The notes beneath the pieces were generated by a model. It ran no database searches. It was not told the DNA's origin and saw only the letters and a program-made list of their open reading frames with translations. From positions 83,322 to 147,321 of the forward strand of contig JAGFIS010000039.1 in NCBI GenBank assembly GCA_024103425.1: a stretch of DNA of 64,000 nt, given 5' to 3'. The translations under genes were made by a program, and so were the position numbers. Positions 43,767-54,067 of the stretch are shown in pieces (the stretch's first letter is position 1; each line of letters begins with the position of its first letter). Source of the stretch: Chitinophagaceae bacterium (GTDB lineage: Bacteria; Bacteroidota; Bacteroidia; Chitinophagales; Chitinophagaceae).

Positions 43767-45668
43767 ATGGCAGAAAAGCAGTTGTTTGATTACAATGAAG
43801 ACTCCATTAAAAGCTTAGACTGGAAAGAGCATATCCGCTTGCGTCCGGGTATGTATATCGGAAAGTTAGGCGATGGCAGCAGCCCTGATGATGGTATATA
43901 CGTACTTCTTAAAGAAGTGATAGATAATTCGATTGACGAGCATACAATGGGCTATGGCCGCCAGATCAATATTACCATCGAAAATAAAACAGTAACCGTC
44001 CGCGATTTCGGACGAGGAATTCCTCTGGGCAAAGTAGTAGATGTTGTGAGCAAGATTAATACCGGTGCAAAGTATGACAGCAAGGCTTTCCAGAAAAGTG
44101 TTGGACTGAATGGTGTAGGAACAAAGGCTGTGAATGCGCTCAGTCAATATTTCAGAGTGAGTTCTTTCAGAGAGGGTAAGGAGAAGGTAGCAGAGTTCGA
44201 AAGAGGAGCGCTGGTGAACAATCGTAAAGAAACCAAGACGACTGAATTGAACGGAACAGAAATCGTTTTTATACCCGATGAAAAAGTTTTTAGGAACTAT
44301 CGGTATTTGAATGAGTTTCTGGAAAACCAGTTCTGGAATTATTGCTACCTGAATGCGGGACTGGTTATTAATTATAACGGAAAAAGATTCGTCAGCCGTA
44401 ACGGCTTACTGGATTTACTGGAACGTAAGACCAATGAAGATGAGCTGAGATATCCAATCATTCATTTGAAAGGGGATGATATAGAAGTTGCGATTACTCA
44501 TAACAATCAATACGGAGAAGAGTATTACAGTTTTGTAAACGGTCAGTTCACTACTCAAGGGGGCACACACCTCTCCGGATTCAGGGAAGCATTTGTAAAA
44601 ACAGTCCGCGAATTCTACAAGAAGGACTACGATTACACAGATATACGGGGCAGTATTTGCGCGGCTATCAGTATTCGTGTGCAAGAGCCGGTGTTTGAAA
44701 GCCAGACCAAGACCAAGTTGGGTAGTACATTGATGTATGAGAAAGGCCCTGCAGTAAAGACCTTCATTGCAGATTTCCTGGGTACAGAACTGAATAATTA
44801 CCTGCATAAAAATCCCGAAACGGCAGATGCGCTTAAAAAGCGCATTGAGCAAAATGAGCGGGAGAGGAAAGACCTGGCAGGAATTAAGAAACTTGCCAAT
44901 GAACGGGCTAAAAAAGCTAACCTTCATAATAAGAAATTACGCGACTGCAGGTATCACTTCAACGAAATTTCAGAGGGGAAGAACAAAGAAGAGGAAAATG
45001 AAAAACGACTTGAATCTACTTTGTTTATTACTGAGGGAGATAGTGCCAGTGGTAGCATTACCAAGAGCAGAAACGTAGAGACACAGGCAGTGTTCAGCCT
45101 GCGCGGAAAACCTTTGAATAGTTTTGGGTTGACCAAGAAAATTGTTTACGAGAATGAAGAGTTCAATCTGCTGCAACATGCCCTGAATATCGAAAGCGGG
45201 TATGATGATTTACGCTATAACAAGATAGTCATCGCTACCGATGCTGATGTAGATGGTATGCATATACGTTTGCTATTGATGACCTTCTTCCTGCAATTTT
45301 TCCCTGATTTAGTGAAGAACGGGCATTTATTCATTCTGGAAACACCTTTGTTCAGAGTAAGGACGATGCCCGGTAAAGGTAAAGGAACTCAGGAGACAAT
45401 TTATTGTTATGACGAACAGGAGAAAGATGCTGCTGTTGAAAAACTGGGAGGGAAACCGGAGATAACCAGATTTAAAGGGCTTGGTGAAATTTCGCCGGAA
45501 GAGTTCGGTAAATTCATCGGAGAAGATATGAGATTGCAACCGGTGATCCTATTGCCTGAGATGCATATTCAGCAGATGCTGGAATACTACATGGGAAAGA
45601 ATACCCCGCAACGTCAGGAGTTTATTATTGAGAACCTGAGAGTTGAAATGGATTTGGTTGAGAATTGA
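43767..45668 (+). CDS. parE: DNA topoisomerase IV subunit B
   Basis: ATPase subunit of the type IIA topoisomerase that decatenates chromosomes. The 633 residues include the GHKL ATPase motifs [20 protein letters not shown] and [17 protein letters not shown], the transducer domain, and the TOPRIM motifs [10 protein letters not shown] and [13 protein letters not shown]. It ends in [18 protein letters not shown] sequence. The absence of the long GyrB insertion and the start [24 protein letters not shown] favour ParE over GyrB. No parC lies next to it in this window; a DUF1835-type gene and pth follow in the same direction. Confidence 0.92.
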   Translation: MAEKQLFDYNEDSIKSLDWKEHIRLRPGMYIGKLGDGSSPDDGIYVLLKEVIDNSIDEHTMGYGRQINITIENKTVTVRDFGRGIPLGKVVDVVSKINTGAKYDSKAFQKSVGLNGVGTKAVNALSQYFRVSSFREGKEKVAEFERGALVNNRKETKTTELNGTEIVFIPDEKVFRNYRYLNEFLENQFWNYCYLNAGLVINYNGKRFVSRNGLLDLLERKTNEDELRYPIIHLKGDDIEVAITHNNQYGEEYYSFVNGQFTTQGGTHLSGFREAFVKTVREFYKKDYDYTDIRGSICAAISIRVQEPVFESQTKTKLGSTLMYEKGPAVKTFIADFLGTELNNYLHKNPETADALKKRIEQNERERKDLAGIKKLANERAKKANLHNKKLRDCRYHFNEISEGKNKEEENEKRLESTLFITEGDSASGSITKSRNVETQAVFSLRGKPLNSFGLTKKIVYENEEFNLLQHALNIESGYDDLRYNKIVIATDADVDGMHIRLLLMTFFLQFFPDLVKNGHLFILETPLFRVRTMPGKGKGTQETIYCYDEQEKDAAVEKLGGKPEITRFKGLGEISPEEFGKFIGEDMRLQPVILLPEMHIQQMLEYYMGKNTPQRQEFIIENLRVEMDLVEN

Positions 45669-45696
45669 TTGTGCTTAATTGAAACGAAAAGAAATC

Positions 45697-46503
45697 ATGT
45701 ATATAGTATTTGGAGAAGAGGATGCTAAAGTACTGGCTGCGAGTTTTGATCTGGACGAGAATATGCGTTCAGATATAATTGTTGTGGACGATGATTGGTC
45801 AATCGGCCCGCTGAATGAAGAAGAGGGTGAAGACGGTGAAAAGGCGACCCGGGATGAGTGGATCGCTAAACTTTACGAGAAGAAAGCTGCTGCAGAGGAA
45901 AGTTATACCGACAGGATACGAAAGATATTGAACGATAATCCTGAGGAAGAGGCAATAATGTGGATAGCCCCGAACAGCAGGGATGTCTGCGGGTATTATT
46001 ATTTAGTAACAGCACTCTCCGACTGTAAAGGCCGGTTATATACAATCTGGCTGAATAACTTGCCATTTATTAATGAAAAGGGAATGATTTTTTATCCTTC
46101 TTTTTTAAGTGAGATTCCCGCCAGAGAATTTCTGAAAGCAAGAAAGCTGGCGACGGAAGTCTCGCTTTCTACCTTTGAGACAGATCCTGATGAATGGAAG
46201 AAGTTAGTTGCACAGAATAAGCCGTTAAGAGTACTTGAAAGTCATAAAAGACTGCTTTCAAAGGATGAGAATTACTTTGACAAAGAAATCCTCAATCTTC
46301 TGCAGAACGATTTTCAAAAGGCATCCCGTCTTACTGCAAGTTTAAAGGGTAAGAGTAACCAATATGTAAATCCCCGGTTTATTCTCTGGAGATTACGTGA
46401 ACTTATCAATGCCGGAGTAATTGAGGCGCGGGGTGATTGGCCGGCTCAGGAAAACTTTGAAGTAAGAAAGTTTCAGGCAAATCCCAATCCTGAGGCATCA
46501 TGA
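45697..46503 (+). CDS. DUF1835-like protein of unknown function
   Basis: A 268-residue soluble protein; I use the ATG at 45697 although a TTG lies six codons upstream. The N-terminal part reads MYIVFGEEDAKVLAASFDLD, then IIVVDDDWSIGPL and IMWIAPNSRDVCGYYYLVTAL. This matches the DUF1835 family (a Rossmann-like domain with a conserved W-S/A-I-GP motif). A second helical domain from about residue 170 contains NQYVNPRFILWRLRELINAGVIEARGDW, a helix-turn-helix-like end seen in the associated DUF3658. It overlaps pth by 4 bp (ATGA), so translation is coupled. Function unknown. Confidence 0.78.
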   Translation: MYIVFGEEDAKVLAASFDLDENMRSDIIVVDDDWSIGPLNEEEGEDGEKATRDEWIAKLYEKKAAAEESYTDRIRKILNDNPEEEAIMWIAPNSRDVCGYYYLVTALSDCKGRLYTIWLNNLPFINEKGMIFYPSFLSEIPAREFLKARKLATEVSLSTFETDPDEWKKLVAQNKPLRVLESHKRLLSKDENYFDKEILNLLQNDFQKASRLTASLKGKSNQYVNPRFILWRLRELINAGVIEARGDWPAQENFEVRKFQANPNPEAS

Positions 46504-47075
46504 AAAAGTATTTGATAGTAGGGCTTGGTAATCCGGGACCGGATTATGCACAAACACGCCACAATATTGGCTTCGATGTTGTCGATACCTTTGTTAAGGA
46601 AAATGAGGGTAGTTTTACTGTTGAGAGACTCGCCTTGCGTGGTGAGGTGGATTGGAAGGGAAGAAAGTTTATATGCCTGAAGCCCACTACTTTTATGAAT
46701 CTGAGCGGCCGGGCAGTCAGGTATTGGCTGGATAAAGAAAAGGTGCCTGTAGAGAACCTGCTGATAATTGTTGATGATCTGGCTTTGCCATTGGGAGCCT
46801 TAAGGTTAAGAGGAAAGGGGAGTGATGGAGGACATAATGGGTTGAAGGATATTTCTGCTGCCTTAGGAACAGAACGGTATCCCAGGTTACGGTTTGGAAT
46901 CGGTCACGACTTTTCCAGGGGGGCTCAGGTGTCGTTTGTATTGAGCCATTGGGATCAGGACGAAGTGCCGGTTATCGATAAGAAAATAAAAGAGAGTATT
47001 GAGGTGATTAAAAACTGGTCGGTTTTGGGGATAGAGAGAGCGATGAATGTTTCGAATAAGAAAGATAAAAAATGA
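46500..47075 (+). CDS. pth: peptidyl-tRNA hydrolase
   Basis: Releases tRNA from prematurely dropped peptidyl-tRNA. The 191 residues have the family motifs LIVGLGNPGPDYAQTRHNIGFDVVD with catalytic His21, KPTTFMNLSGRAV (peptide-binding Asn), IVDDLALPLGALRLRGKGSDGGHNGLKDI, and YPRLRFGIG. The length is normal. Its ATG overlaps the stop of the DUF1835-like gene. 74 bp later comes the FAH-family gene, which may be in the same transcript. Confidence 0.96.
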   Translation: MKKYLIVGLGNPGPDYAQTRHNIGFDVVDTFVKENEGSFTVERLALRGEVDWKGRKFICLKPTTFMNLSGRAVRYWLDKEKVPVENLLIIVDDLALPLGALRLRGKGSDGGHNGLKDISAALGTERYPRLRFGIGHDFSRGAQVSFVLSHWDQDEVPVIDKKIKESIEVIKNWSVLGIERAMNVSNKKDKK

Positions 47076-47149
47076 ACCTTCTGAAATTCAAAACCTTTTT
47101 TATATTTTCGCAAAATCCATTGAGAAGCCGAATTTAATCTGCTTTAAAC

Positions 47150-47761
47150 ATGAAGATATTTTGTATTGGCCGAAATTATGCAGAACATGCAGAAGAATTA
47201 GGCAATGAGGTACCGGAGGAACCGGTAATATTTATGAAGCCCAAAAGTGCGCTTTTACAGGCGCATAGTCCGTTTTATTATCCTGAGTTTACAAACGAAC
47301 TCCATTATGAATGTGAGTTTGTATTGCGCATTAGTAAGAACGGAAAATACATCCAGCCGAAACACGCTCCCAACTATTATAATGCTTATTCCATCGGGAT
47401 AGATTTCACAGCAAGGGATATCCAGAACCGTCTGAAGGAAAAAGGCCTTCCATGGGAGAGAGCCAAGGCTTTTGATAATTCTGCTGTAGTGGGCCCGTTC
47501 ACGGAAGTTAAACCCGGAGAGGATTTAAAAAAACTTGAGTTCTCTCTGAAGAAGAACGGAGAGCAGGTTCAGAAAGCTAAGGTTGGAGACATGATCTTCC
47601 AAATCGACAATTTAGTCTCTCACTTATCCAACTATTTCTCACTTAATATAGGCGACCTTCTCTTCACAGGTACACCTGCAGGCGTTGGTGAATGTGTGGT
47701 TGGCGATGAGCTGGAGGGGTATCTCGGCGATCAGAAGATTTTTGAGGTAGAGATTAAATAA
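47150..47761 (+). CDS. fumarylacetoacetate hydrolase family protein
   Basis: A 203-residue single-domain FAH-fold enzyme. Seen are the N-terminal KIFCIGRNYAEHAEELG, the metal-ligand pattern ELHYECEFVLRI (E-x-E), GIDFTARDIQNRLKEKGLPWERAKAFDNSAVVGPF and GDLLFTGTPAGVG. Short members of this family (YcgM-like) hydrolyse acylpyruvates or decarboxylate oxaloacetate, and a few are isomerases in aromatic catabolism. The true substrate cannot be fixed without a catabolic neighbourhood, which is absent here. It is convergent with smpB across 44 bp. Confidence 0.88.
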   Translation: MKIFCIGRNYAEHAEELGNEVPEEPVIFMKPKSALLQAHSPFYYPEFTNELHYECEFVLRISKNGKYIQPKHAPNYYNAYSIGIDFTARDIQNRLKEKGLPWERAKAFDNSAVVGPFTEVKPGEDLKKLEFSLKKNGEQVQKAKVGDMIFQIDNLVSHLSNYFSLNIGDLLFTGTPAGVGECVVGDELEGYLGDQKIFEVEIK

Positions 47762-47805
47762 TCTCCGATTCCTGTTATTTCCGGATTTTAAGTTGTTAGA
47801 AGAAT

Positions 47806-48243
47806 TTAGACACCGTATTTTCTTCTGATTTCTCGTTCTGTTTCTCGAGCTTTGATTGTTTCGCGCTTGTCGAACGATTTCTTCCCTTTGCCCAATCCAA
47901 TCTCGACTTTGGCAAATCCTTTTTCGCTTATGAAGAGCCTTAGCGGAACGATCGTGTAGCCTTTCTCTTTGATTTTGGCTTGTAGCTTTCTGAGTTCTGG
48001 CTTACGAAGCAATAGTTTTCGTTCTCTGGTCGGTTCATGATTGTAAACCCCACCGAAACCGTACTCTGCAATATGAAGGTTTCTTAAAAAAAGTTCTCCT
48101 TTAAAGAAAAGGCAATAGCTGTCGTTGAACGAAGCTTTTCCTTCCCGAACGGATTTGATTTCAGTACCTGTAAGCACGATTCCGGCAGTATACTTTTGCA
48201 GAATACTGAACTCGAAATACGCTTTGCGGTTACTGATTTCCAT
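47806..48243 (-). CDS. smpB: SsrA-binding protein
   Basis: Partner of tmRNA in ribosome rescue. The 145 residues show NRKAYFEFSILQKYTAGIVLTGTEIKSVREGKASF, SYCLFFKGELFLRNLHIAEY and the basic tail KGKKSFDKRETIKARETEREIRRKYGV that enters the decoding channel. The length is normal. It lies 13 bp after accD on the minus strand. The tmRNA gene itself is not in the window as far as I can see. Confidence 0.96.
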   Translation of the reverse strand: MEISNRKAYFEFSILQKYTAGIVLTGTEIKSVREGKASFNDSYCLFFKGELFLRNLHIAEYGFGGVYNHEPTRERKLLLRKPELRKLQAKIKEKGYTIVPLRLFISEKGFAKVEIGLGKGKKSFDKRETIKARETEREIRRKYGV

Positions 48244-48256
48244 TATGAAAGCGAGG

Positions 48257-49165
48257 TCAATACCCGAAGAGGGTGAGTAGTTGCGTCAGCCTTTCCTTGA
48301 GTTCCTTTCTGTTTACTATTAGATCCAGAAACCCATGTTCCAATAAAAATTCACTTCTTTGGAAGCCCGGAGGCAGATCTTTCTTGATGGTTTCTTTAAT
48401 TACTCTTGGACCTGCAAAGCCTATCAGGGCACCGGGTTCGGCCATAATAATATCTCCAAGCATGGCAAAAGAAGCCGTTGTACCACCGAATGTTGGGTCG
48501 GTACAGAGGGAGAAGTAGGGAATTTTAGCTTCTGACATTCTAATGAGCCCACCGGAAGTCTTTGCCAGTTGCATTAGAGAAAATGCGCTTTCCATCATTC
48601 TCGCACCACCACTCTTGTTGATAATCATGAACGGTATTCTGTGTTCAATGCAGTATTCGGTAGCTCTTAATATTTTTTCGCCCATCACACTGCCCAGGCT
48701 GCCACCGATGAATTCAAAATCCATACACGCTATCACCAGATCCTTTTCCGATATTTTACCGTGGGCTACCGTTATGGAGTCGTGAATGTGTGTCTTTGAA
48801 TAGGCCTCTTCAAGTCTTTGCGAATATGGCTTAAGATCGACAAACCCAAGGAAGTCTTTCGAAAGTATGTTGGGAAATAATTCTGTATAAGATTTGCCGT
48901 CGAAAAGAATTTCAAAGTATTCTTTGCTGCCGATTCTGTGGTGATATCCGCATTTTGGGCAGACAAATAAATTCTCCTCCAACTCTACTATTGTACAGGT
49001 ATATTTACACTGCGGACATTTAGTCCAAAGACCATCAGGAGTTTCCTTCTTTTCTTTGGTCGAAGTGGTGATATTTTTTTTGACCCGCCTGAACCACCAC
49101 TTTTTCCCTTCTTCTCCGTTTGTTTCGCCGGTCAGACTTTGGTCGAGATCTTCGTCCTGTCTCAT
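48257..49165 (-). CDS. accD: acetyl-CoA carboxylase carboxyltransferase subunit beta
   Basis: Transfers the carboxyl from biotin to acetyl-CoA with AccA. The 302-residue protein has the N-terminal zinc ribbon with Cys50, Cys53, Cys69 and Cys72. The crotonase-like core follows, with YSQRLEEAYSKT, GSLGSVMGEKI, SGGARMMESAFSLMQLAKT, DPTFGGTTASFAMLGDI and IGFAGPRVI. The first 40 residues are charged and variable. Genes follow the order fba-accD-smpB on the minus strand, with 42 and 13 bp between them. accA is not nearby. Confidence 0.96.
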   Translation of the reverse strand: MRQDEDLDQSLTGETNGEEGKKWWFRRVKKNITTSTKEKKETPDGLWTKCPQCKYTCTIVELEENLFVCPKCGYHHRIGSKEYFEILFDGKSYTELFPNILSKDFLGFVDLKPYSQRLEEAYSKTHIHDSITVAHGKISEKDLVIACMDFEFIGGSLGSVMGEKILRATEYCIEHRIPFMIINKSGGARMMESAFSLMQLAKTSGGLIRMSEAKIPYFSLCTDPTFGGTTASFAMLGDIIMAEPGALIGFAGPRVIKETIKKDLPPGFQRSEFLLEHGFLDLIVNRKELKERLTQLLTLFGY

Positions 49166-49207
49166 ACAGAATTATTGGTTTTTAAATAGTATTCACTCAT
49201 GCCAAAT

Positions 49208-50263
49208 TTAGGCAATGGTGATGGATTTATCGAGATAAACATCCTGAGTCGCATTCAGAAGTTTTACTCCTTCTGCGAAAGGTCTTTGGAAGGCTTTTCT
49301 TCCCAGAATCAATCCGGTTCCACCAGCTCTTTTATTGATAACCGCAGTTTCAATGGCTTCTGCAAAGTCCTTGTCTCCTGCGCTGGCTCCACCCGAGTTG
49401 ATCAGGCCTATCTTTCCGCTATAAGTACACAAAACCTGGTAACGACAGAGATCAATAGGGTGATCAGATGTCAGTTCAGAGTAAACTAACGGAGATGTCT
49501 TACCGAAATTAATTGCAGTGTAACCACCATTGTTAGTGGGCAGCTTTTGCTTAATTATATCTGCCTCAAGAGTGACTCCCAGATGATTGGCCTGACCTGT
49601 GAGATCAGCAGCAGTATGATAGTCAACACCATCTTTCTTGAATGCACTGTTTCTCAAATAGCACCACAGGATTGTGAGCATTCCCAGTTCGTGTGCGTAG
49701 GCGAATGCTTCAGCTACTTCCTGTAATTGTCTGGTGCTCTCCTCGCTACCCCAATAAATGGTAGCGCCAACACCAACTGCTCCCATATCATAGGCGGTTT
49801 TGACTTTGCCGAACATCACCTGGTCGAATTTGTTGGGATAGGTGAGTAGTTCGTTATGGTTCAACTTCACAATAAAAGGAATCTTGTGTGCATATTTTCT
49901 TGCAAGGCTTCCAAGCACTCCAAAAGTAGAGGCAACACCATTACATCCTGCTTCAATAGCCAGTTTCACAATGTTTTCCGGATCATAGTACATAGGATTG
50001 ATGGCAAAAGAAGCCCCTGCACTATGCTCAATCCCCTGGTCTACAGGGAAGATGCTGCAGTAGCCGGTCCCGGCGAGGCGGCCATGGTTAAAGAGTTGGT
50101 GCATACTTCCTACCACACGGTTATTGCGATCAGTTTGTGTGAATATATTATCGATATAATCAGGCGATGGAAGAGTCAGTAATGATTTATCTACTTTACA
50201 TTTATGATTCAATAAAGATTCGGCTTTTTCGCCGAGGATTTTTTCGATTTTGTTTACGGACAT
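49208..50263 (-). CDS. fbaB: class I fructose-bisphosphate aldolase (FbaB/DhnA type)
   Basis: A 351-residue Schiff-base aldolase of the archaeal/FbaB type. Motifs are [58 protein letters not shown], and near the end [17 protein letters not shown] and LILGRKAF for phosphate binding. E. coli FbaB has almost the same length. It splits fructose 1,6-bisphosphate in glycolysis or forms it in gluconeogenesis. Related DeoC/LsrF-type enzymes are shorter, so FbaB is the better call. It opens the likely fba-accD-smpB transcript. Confidence 0.9.
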   Translation of the reverse strand: MSVNKIEKILGEKAESLLNHKCKVDKSLLTLPSPDYIDNIFTQTDRNNRVVGSMHQLFNHGRLAGTGYCSIFPVDQGIEHSAGASFAINPMYYDPENIVKLAIEAGCNGVASTFGVLGSLARKYAHKIPFIVKLNHNELLTYPNKFDQVMFGKVKTAYDMGAVGVGATIYWGSEESTRQLQEVAEAFAYAHELGMLTILWCYLRNSAFKKDGVDYHTAADLTGQANHLGVTLEADIIKQKLPTNNGGYTAINFGKTSPLVYSELTSDHPIDLCRYQVLCTYSGKIGLINSGGASAGDKDFAEAIETAVINKRAGGTGLILGRKAFQRPFAEGVKLLNATQDVYLDKSITIA

Positions 50264-50331
50264 GAATTAATTTTTTAAAAATGTTACAGTTGCAAACTTA
50301 CTTGAATTTTCTTATTTCAACTTTTACTCTA

Positions 50332-51138
50332 TCAATAAGAGTACCTAAAAAATTCTATAATAGATTCATCTGTAATCAAATGTTTCAATACAGGATCTTT
50401 CAGGATATCTCTGTAGTGAACTCTTTTTCCGTTAACGGTAATGTACTCATAAATTAACCGGATGCCATGGCTGTAGTCTACATACCACCAGATATGTCCG
50501 GTGAATATCGGCTGGATGGGCTTTCCGTCTAGTTTGTGCCACCCGTAAATGGCGACTTTATCGGGGCGCTCTTTTAATTGAGAGGTAATAACAACATCCT
50601 TCTTGATACCCGCGATCAATCCTTTTTTTAGTTTTCGTTGCCCTTCGATAATCAGATGATGATGGTACATAGTGACTGAGCTATCGCGAAAAGCATACAT
50701 GGGTACGGGGGCAAGTTTTACCCTGGCCTGTTGGTATATATAATCCACAATTGTTTTTGTGGGTAAGAAGCAATGAAAGGAATCAGCAATCTGTTGTGCT
50801 GTTTTTGGTGTTAAAGGGATACGTGCAAAATTGGAGTTGGTACCAACAGAGAGATAGTCGGATGTTACAAACAATTTCACTTTGTAGTGTTTGCCGTTAA
50901 GGGTTGTATCTATTTTGAGGACGGTAAATTTTGTCAGAAAGTCAGGTACATTTCCCGAGAGGATCAGATCTTTAGCAATATTTTCTCTCTCTTCTCTTGA
51001 TTTTCCAAGTACACTTTCGTAGAAGTCATCTCCCGTTGTTCGTGACGTAATAGGAGACTTAAAAGTAATTCGCGGTGCAGTGCACGAACTACCGAAGAAC
51101 AGGAAGATCAGGATGATATAAGACCACCAAAAGCGCAT
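50332..51138 (-). CDS. lipoprotein of unknown function
   Basis: The start is set at the ATG at 51138, where a lipoprotein signal MRFWWSYIILIFLFFGSSC begins (Cys19); the frame is open to 51186 upstream. The 268-residue protein has a polar, beta-rich mature part: SVGTNSNFARIPLTPKTAQQIADSF, VTMYHHHLIIEGQ, and HIWWYVDYSHGIRLIYEYI near the C-terminus. A His cluster (YHHHL) is notable but not a known motif. I recognise a general resemblance to secreted Bacteroidota proteins of unknown function, nothing more specific. It is divergent from sucC over a 96-bp spacer. Confidence 0.7.
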   Translation of the reverse strand: MRFWWSYIILIFLFFGSSCTAPRITFKSPITSRTTGDDFYESVLGKSREERENIAKDLILSGNVPDFLTKFTVLKIDTTLNGKHYKVKLFVTSDYLSVGTNSNFARIPLTPKTAQQIADSFHCFLPTKTIVDYIYQQARVKLAPVPMYAFRDSSVTMYHHHLIIEGQRKLKKGLIAGIKKDVVITSQLKERPDKVAIYGWHKLDGKPIQPIFTGHIWWYVDYSHGIRLIYEYITVNGKRVHYRDILKDPVLKHLITDESIIEFFRYSY

Positions 51139-51234
51139 ATATCGGATTTGAATCTGAAAAATAAACAAGTTAGTGGATATTGTCATTTTTCAAATCGCTC
51201 ATTAGACTTTAACTTCGCGAAAATTTATTTACTT

Positions 51235-52446
51235 ATGAACTTACATGAATACCAGGCAAAAGAATTACTTAAGAAATACAATGTTCCCGTCCAGAACGGT
51301 ATCGCATGCAGCACCGTTACTGAAGCTGAAGAAGCATATAGATTCGTAAATGCTGAATACGGAAGCAAGTTTGCAGTTGTAAAAGCCCAGATTCATGCGG
51401 GTGGCCGTGGAAAAGGAAAAATTCAGGGAACTGAACAAAGGGGAGTAGAGGTAGCCAAAAACTCTGAAGATGTGAAGAGGATAGCACAAGCTATTCTGGG
51501 AAATACATTGGTAACAGTACAGACAGGTCCGCACGGAAAAGTAGTAAATAAAGTTTTTGTTGGACAGGATATGTATTATGACGGGCCGGAGCCTATCAAG
51601 GAATACTATCTGTCAATCCTGGTAGATCGCGCAAAAGGTCGAAATGTAATAATGTACAGTACTGAGGGAGGGATGAATATTGAAGACGTTGCACATGACA
51701 CCCCTGAGAAAATATTTAAAGAATGGGTACACCCCGGCGGTGGTCTGGAAGCTTTCCAGGCCAGAAAGATTGCCTTTAATCTGGGATTGAAAGGTACTGC
51801 TTTCAAGAACTGTGTGAAATTTGTGGCCAATCTCTACAAAGCCTTTGTGGAACTGGATTGCAGCATGCTGGAGATTAACCCGATGTTCAAAACCAGCGAT
51901 GATAAGATCGTTGCTGTGGACTGTAAAATGAATATTGACGACAATGCCCTGATTCGCCATCCGGAGATTCTCGCAATGAGAGATCTCAGTGAAGAAGACC
52001 CGACTGAGGTTGAGGCGGGTAATTACCACCTGAATTTTGTGAAGCTGGATGGTAACGTAGGGTGTATGGTAAACGGCGCCGGGCTGGCAATGGCTACCAT
52101 GGATATGATTAAGCTGAGTGGTGGAGATCCTGCAAATTTCCTCGATGTAGGTGGTACCGCTAATGCTCAAACAGTAGAAGCCGGTTTTCGTATTATCATG
52201 AAGGACCCGAAGGTAAAAGCCATCCTGATTAACATTTTTGGAGGTATTGTGCGCTGTGACCGGGTTGCCCAGGGAGTAATCGATGCTTATAAGAGTATCG
52301 GCAATATAGATATTCCTATTATTGTAAGGCTGCAGGGCACTAATGCTGAGATTGCCAAAAAGCTGATAGACGAAAGCGGGCTGAAAGTGGAATCTGCTAT
52401 CCTTTTGAGTGAAGCTGCTGAGTTGGTGAATAAGGCGGTGGCGTGA
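51235..52446 (+). CDS. sucC: succinate-CoA ligase (ADP-forming) subunit beta
   Basis: TCA-cycle enzyme subunit that binds nucleotide and succinate. The start is set at the ATG at 51235 because MNLHEYQAKELLKKYNVPVQNG is the family N-terminus; the frame is open from 51148. The 403 residues form an ATP-grasp domain (KAQIHAGGRGKGK, the nucleotide-binding YYLSILVDRAKGRNV, ENPM-type LEINPMF) and a C-terminal ligase domain (DVGGTANAQTVEAGFRII, INIFGGIVRCD, VRLQGTNAEIAKKLIDESG). sucD is not adjacent, which is common in Bacteroidota. Confidence 0.95.
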   Translation: MNLHEYQAKELLKKYNVPVQNGIACSTVTEAEEAYRFVNAEYGSKFAVVKAQIHAGGRGKGKIQGTEQRGVEVAKNSEDVKRIAQAILGNTLVTVQTGPHGKVVNKVFVGQDMYYDGPEPIKEYYLSILVDRAKGRNVIMYSTEGGMNIEDVAHDTPEKIFKEWVHPGGGLEAFQARKIAFNLGLKGTAFKNCVKFVANLYKAFVELDCSMLEINPMFKTSDDKIVAVDCKMNIDDNALIRHPEILAMRDLSEEDPTEVEAGNYHLNFVKLDGNVGCMVNGAGLAMATMDMIKLSGGDPANFLDVGGTANAQTVEAGFRIIMKDPKVKAILINIFGGIVRCDRVAQGVIDAYKSIGNIDIPIIVRLQGTNAEIAKKLIDESGLKVESAILLSEAAELVNKAVA

Positions 52447-52702
52447 TAGAAGATTGATTTCCGGCTTAAAGCAAAATTTTTCTCCTTATAGTGTTGGAGG
52501 TAATTGTTCTTGTGTACAATAAGTACATGGGCGAAGACTTTTTAATCAGCCGATTTAAAATTCATACTTAATTTGCGCAATTGAGCGTTTGAGATAATAT
52601 GATGATGGAGAAATTGGTTTCTGTCATAGGGAAATTGGATATGTATATAACTGAAAAGAGAGTTTCCGGCTATCATCATAAAGTACTACTCAATTAAAGC
52701 TT

Positions 52703-53884
52703 ATGCCAGACCACCAAAACTCGAGTACTCCACCTGCTGATCAGCATGTTGACCCTCCCAAGCATCAGAAGGAAAGAATCTTCTTTCCTAACCTGGATGG
52801 ATTGAGGTTCTTCTGCTTCCTGATGGTTTTTTTGTTTCATGTGTGGTATATTTATTTTGAGACCGGTAAGGTGAATGGAATAACCCGTCCAATATTTCGT
52901 TTCCTTTTTCAAAATGGGGAGCTAGGAGTTAATTTTTTCTTTGTATTAAGTGGTTTTCTCATTACTTATTTACTTATCAAGGAGAAGACAATGGTAGGCA
53001 GGATTAATGTACCTAATTTCTATGTCAGGAGAATTTTACGAATTTGGCCATTATTTTATTTAATAGTATTATTTGGAATTGTAGTTTATCCTACAATTCA
53101 AAAAATGTTGGGGATTGAAATATGGCCTATTGCTAATCCATGGACCTATTTTGTTTTTCTCAATAATTTCGACTTTATGGAAAACGGTGGGAGTCCGCTA
53201 GTTTTAGTGTTATGGTCTGTTGCAGTTGAGGAACAATTTTATTTATGCTGGCCAATAATTCTAAGTTTAACGCCTTTACGCCGTTTGCCTTGGGTATTAT
53301 TTACCATAGTTACTGCAACCCTCATTTTTAGATCTTTTCATGTTTACGATGAGCGAGTTCTACTCTATCATACGCTATCTGTCATAGGAGACATGGCTGT
53401 TGGTGGTTTAGCTGCTTATTATTCTATTTTTAGTAGAAAATTTAAGAATAAGATTGAGAATTTACCTCGATTATATATTGTTTTAGTTTATATGATTACA
53501 ATTGTATTTGCACTCTTTAGAAAAGACATTTTTGCGGGACAATTTGTAGTGTTTGAAAGGATTATTTATTCAATTCTTTTTGGAGCAATTATACTAGAAC
53601 AAAATTTTTCAAAAAATTCTATTGGAAAATTTGAGTCTTTAAAACGCATTAGTAAATGGGGTATCTATACATACGGATTTTATTGTATACATATGATAAT
53701 TATATATTTCTTGCGAAATATTGTTGATAGGACTACTACATTTATGCAAAACCAGGCTTTTTTAATATTATTGTCAATAATTGCTTTGATGGTAACTATT
53801 TTTATGGGCACGTTAAGCTATAATTATTTTGAAAAGAAGTTTTTAAAATTAAAAGATCGCTTTGCAGTGATTGTGAAGCATTAG
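52703..53884 (+). CDS. acyltransferase 3 family membrane protein (OafA/YrhL type)
   Basis: A 393-residue integral membrane O-acyltransferase with about ten helices. It has the family start NLDGLRFFCFLMVFLFHVW, with the conserved His of the first helix, then FFFVLSGFLITYLLI and VRRILRIWPLFYLIVL (the RxxR-type basic motif). SVAVEEQFYLCWPIIL contains the second conserved Glu/Gln region. Such enzymes acetylate or acylate exopolysaccharide, LPS O-antigen or peptidoglycan from the inner membrane. The coding DNA is visibly more AT-rich than the housekeeping genes upstream. It lies 326 bp before the giant hydrolase gene and may belong to the same locus; the 256 bp before it show nothing definite. Confidence 0.88.
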   Translation: MPDHQNSSTPPADQHVDPPKHQKERIFFPNLDGLRFFCFLMVFLFHVWYIYFETGKVNGITRPIFRFLFQNGELGVNFFFVLSGFLITYLLIKEKTMVGRINVPNFYVRRILRIWPLFYLIVLFGIVVYPTIQKMLGIEIWPIANPWTYFVFLNNFDFMENGGSPLVLVLWSVAVEEQFYLCWPIILSLTPLRRLPWVLFTIVTATLIFRSFHVYDERVLLYHTLSVIGDMAVGGLAAYYSIFSRKFKNKIENLPRLYIVLVYMITIVFALFRKDIFAGQFVVFERIIYSILFGAIILEQNFSKNSIGKFESLKRISKWGIYTYGFYCIHMIIIYFLRNIVDRTTTFMQNQAFLILLSIIALMVTIFMGTLSYNYFEKKFLKLKDRFAVIVKH

Positions 53885-54036
53885 ATTATAATAGTGTTAT
53901 ATATGATATAAATATAGCATAACAAGAGTTTATAGTTCTTTTTTAATAGGAAATACCAAAGGCTAAAAAGAAATATGCCTGGTTGAAAGAAGGTGATAGA
54001 ATATTCAAGATTGTTATTAAATAATGTGCTCTGGTA

Positions 54037-54067
54037 TTTGTATTTTTAAAATTTAGTACTATTTTTA
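54037..54067 (+). promoter_or_regulatory. candidate promoter of the 2129-residue hydrolase gene
   Basis: TTTG (54037-54040) and TATTTTTA (54060-54067) are spaced 19 bp apart, matching TAnnTTTG except for the last base. It lies about 140 bp before the ATG, leaving a long 5' leader. Apart from this and the hairpin at 54158, the 326-bp gap 53885-54210 is AT-rich and holds no gene. Confidence 0.4.

Noticed and set aside
43767..45668. GyrB rather than ParE
   Set aside because: The start and the lack of GyrB-type insertion favour ParE; a gyrB elsewhere in the genome would settle it.
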